The notes under the pieces were generated by a model. That model was not told where the DNA came from, searched no databases, and saw nothing but the letters and a program-made list of their open reading frames with translations. A stretch of DNA of 16,104 nucleotides. It comes from DAOVQB01 sp023128935. Its GTDB lineage: Bacteria > Eisenbacteria > RBG-16-71-46 > CAIMUX01 > WJJG01. The stretch lies in assembly GCA_030628905.1 (NCBI GenBank), contig DAOVQB010000094.1, positions 1-16,104 on the forward strand, in the 5' to 3' direction. The position numbers and the translations under genes were made by a program. Positions 14,198-16,104 of the stretch are shown here, piece by piece (the stretch's first letter is position 1; every line of letters starts with the position of its first letter).

Positions 14198-14593
14198 CTA
14201 GAAACGCCCAAACAGGCAGGGCCGCCGCCATTGAGCCCAGGTAATCCGGGACATCCGGCTGGAGATATCCTGCCACATTTGGACCTGGACACCTATGAGA
14301 CCTGCCGTACACCGAGGGCATTCCGCACAGGTATCCCCTACAGCCTCGCCGTCCTTCCAAAGCCCGCTCGCCAACAAAGAATCCGGTCGGATTACTGCGT
14401 CACGTGGCTCGACGCCCAATGAGTCCAGCACTTCTTCCACCGGAATCGGAACCGCAGCAGAATCGGGCGAGAGAGACGCAGCCCGCTCCGGCACGCAGCA
14501 ATCGCCACCTGCCGACGCCAGGATCACAGCTACGCAGGCAGCAACGCCGCTGGCCCACACCCATCTCGACCCTGGGTTTTCTCGGAAATGCAT
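14198..14593 (-). CDS. Small membrane-anchored or secreted Cys-rich protein
   Basis: A 131-residue protein starting at an ATG with a strong GGGAGGG site upstream. A short basic N-terminus is followed by a hydrophobic segment (about 12-28), so it is exported or anchored in the inner membrane. The mature part begins with Cys-Cys at 32-33, has a Ser/Pro/Val-rich linker, and carries a CxxCxxC cluster (CAECPRC, about 91-97) that could bind a metal or form disulfides. There is no clear lipobox. The family is not recognised. It lies 45 bases after the barrel-like gene and before the frameshifted gene, so the three probably form an envelope-related operon. Confidence 0.55.
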   Translation of the reverse strand: MHFRENPGSRWVWASGVAACVAVILASAGGDCCVPERAASLSPDSAAVPIPVEEVLDSLGVEPRDAVIRPDSLLASGLWKDGEAVGDTCAECPRCTAGLIGVQVQMWQDISSRMSRITWAQWRRPCLFGRF

Positions 14594-14638
14594 ATTGTCA
14601 CCCTCCCTACTCTGGGCGTCCGCCTGCGATCGAACGAT

Positions 14639-15385
14639 TCAATGCAGTTCCTCGCAGTGATAGCCAGTGCGCACAGACTCCTTTAGAGCGAGAATCCGCA
14701 TGCGCAGAGCGGCGAACCATATCCTCAGATCACGATCTCCGACGACCCCACCTACGGTCAGCGAGAGTCGCGAATCCAGCTGCTTCCATTTCGAGAAAGT
14801 GATCTCGAATAGGGTGCCGGCCTCGGTCGCACTCGCCGCGCTGCTACGTAGGTCCTCGACCCAGCCAACCATCAGGTTGATGGTGTGCGCACACCCTACC
14901 CCCAGGAACAACGATGCTCCGTATCGCTGAAGTTTCCGAGGTTCGCAACCTGCGCCCACACCGACGCGCCCAGAGAGCAACCACATGGCACTGGCATTCC
15001 AATCGAGTTCCCTACCGGAGTCGTTGGAGCCATCCCAGATCGTGACGGTTTCGACTGCCACCACAGGCATAAGCCGCCACCAACGCGTAGCCGGCAACCT
15101 AGCGAATGCGCCGGCCGATTTGATCGGCCGCATTGGGGTCAGCGGGTTTGTTTTCGAGAAGCCAGGCAGCCCTAAGCCGCCTTGGGAGATCGCCACGGTA
15201 GCCCCCACGTAGCGGAGATCAGCTGCGAATGTCAGCGTTGAGAGCGTGCCCCTCGAATCCGCGGCTGCCACTGTCAGCTCGTAGTCGAGCGCTAACCAGT
15301 CCAAGGCTCGCGCACTGGGAATGACCGCGACGGGCACGGCTGCCGCGAGAAGAACCTTCCGGTGCAAGCGCTGGCACCGCAGCAC
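14639..15385 (-). CDS. Exported protein, probable outer-membrane beta-barrel
   Basis: A 248-residue protein read from a GTG at 15385 that has GGAGGT four bases upstream. This start gives a clean signal peptide (basic MLRCQRLHRK, a hydrophobic core, and ARA cleavage before LDW). The mature sequence is made of alternating polar/hydrophobic strands about 8-10 residues long, rich in Gly, Trp and aromatic residues (for example RYVGATVAIS, RLSLTVGGVVG, LRIWFAALRMRI), as in small outer-membrane barrels. There is no terminal aromatic residue, so the final strand is atypical. A TTG farther upstream (15430) is in frame but would bury the signal peptide. I do not recognise a specific family; the barrel call is from pattern only. 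Confidence 0.55.
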   Translation of the reverse strand: MLRCQRLHRKVLLAAAVPVAVIPSARALDWLALDYELTVAAADSRGTLSTLTFAADLRYVGATVAISQGGLGLPGFSKTNPLTPMRPIKSAGAFARLPATRWWRLMPVVAVETVTIWDGSNDSGRELDWNASAMWLLSGRVGVGAGCEPRKLQRYGASLFLGVGCAHTINLMVGWVEDLRSSAASATEAGTLFEITFSKWKQLDSRLSLTVGGVVGDRDLRIWFAALRMRILALKESVRTGYHCEELH

Positions 15386-16104
15386 AATGACCTCCGGAAG
15401 TCCGAGCTCCGCAACGCTCGGAATGCACAACTCTGTCCTGAACCGCGCGACGTGACAGGTGCACGGGGCAATGCGAACTCCAGGACGAGAAGTACGCTAC
15501 GGAGACAGGTCGCCGGGGCAGCTGGCCAAACCAAGGGCGCAGAGTGAAGCAGAGGACTGATTCGCATGGACAGCCCCCCCGCTGGTGCCCCGAGCTTCCT
15601 ATGCTGAGTAGGCGGCCAGGAGGGTCAGCGTTAGCCGAATTGCGCAGGCTTCGAGAGCATGAGTGATGCTGGCCTGCAAACGGCCTGCCGCGTTGGAATG
15701 AGATGTCTCGGACTATAGTCCCGGCAATGAACGCTGGAACGGGACGAGCCCTAAGTTCCTCTTACGGCCCAGTTGCCCGCGAAGAGCGACTTCTTACTTG
15801 CTACCACCGCCGACGGAGGATGCAATCAGCGCCCGGCTGCCGAATTTGGGGCCTTGGAATCCACGAGCCAGTTGGCTAGACTCCAATCCGTCGTCACCTG
15901 ATGGTTGGATGCCTGAGTCAAATTGGAATGGGTATGTCCGTTTGGCCACTGTGAACGCACTAGCTCCACTGGGCCAGGTCTGTCAGCACGCCCGCATGAC
16001 AGGCCCGATCCGGATCGATCGGCTAGCCAGGCAGGGGATCGAACGCATGGCGCAACGCTCCGGGCAGAAGTCGCCTCGTCCGGCGAGGGGATCTCCAAGA
16101 TGGG
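15386..16104. other. About 720 bases without a supported gene
   Basis: No frame here has both a credible start and protein-like composition. The stretch should contain the promoter of the minus-strand unit, but I see no convincing -35/-10 pair. Small structures noted are a 12-base palindrome ggactatagtcc (15710-15721), a direct repeat ggcctgc spaced by four bases (15671-15688) and a C-run near 15574. No tRNA, insertion-sequence end or array is visible. Confidence 0.5.

Noticed and set aside
15710..15721. Perfect 12-base palindrome ggactatagtcc
   Set aside because: Isolated, not associated with a recognisable promoter or gene start; could arise by chance.
16025..16060. ttcgatcc on the minus strand resembling a tRNA T-loop
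   Set aside because: Flanking arms do not pair and no acceptor or anticodon arms can be built.
15699..16104. Plus-strand frame open to the window edge, and a minus-strand 90-codon frame at 15826-16098
   Set aside because: Neither has an SD-supported start; composition (Pro, Ser, Arg, Trp) looks like random translation.

Overview
The window looks like an accessory (conflict/defence-like) region of a moderately GC-rich, Gram-negative-type bacterium. Gene starts have clear Shine-Dalgarno sequences, several short genes have signal peptides, and one product looks like an outer-membrane barrel. A secreted protein resembling DUF1598, a family I associate with Planctomycetota, and a large eukaryote-like DUF4062-STAND-TPR protein suggest Planctomycetota or another large-genome environmental phylum. 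The phylum cannot be fixed from sequence alone.

Layout: after the tail of an unknown helical protein (3-212) comes a near-consensus sigma-70 promoter (about 291-319) with inverted repeats over its -10 box. It faces a tightly packed plus-strand operon (422-4533): a ClpA-like double-AAA+ unfoldase, a YbjN/CesT-fold protein (probable adaptor or chaperone), an ECF-like sigma factor with an insert inside region 2, and a small charged helical protein whose start overlaps the sigma stop as ATGA.

Everything from 15385 down to 4582 is on the minus strand and converges on that operon. In order of transcription: a barrel-like exported protein, a small Cys-rich membrane or secreted protein, a small secreted protein split by a frameshift, a 1246-residue DUF4062-STAND ATPase with nine exact 40-residue TPR-like repeats, a secreted DUF1598-like protein, a shortened NADAR-domain protein, a Nudix hydrolase overlapping it, and finally a MoxR AAA+ ATPase joined by TAATG to a 738-residue protein with a TraB/TIKI-like N-terminal domain.

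Inferred working model: two AAA+ machines (Clp unfoldase and MoxR remodeller) with their partners lie tail to tail within about 7.3 kb, beside an ADP-ribose module (NADAR + Nudix) and an NLR-like STAND sensor with a possible effector domain. A dedicated sigma factor could switch the set on. This resembles the general style of MoxR-, STAND- and chaperone-based conflict systems, but I do not recognise this gene combination as a described system. No vWA protein, the usual third partner of MoxR, is visible in the window. The last roughly 720 bases (15386-16104) hold no gene I can support.
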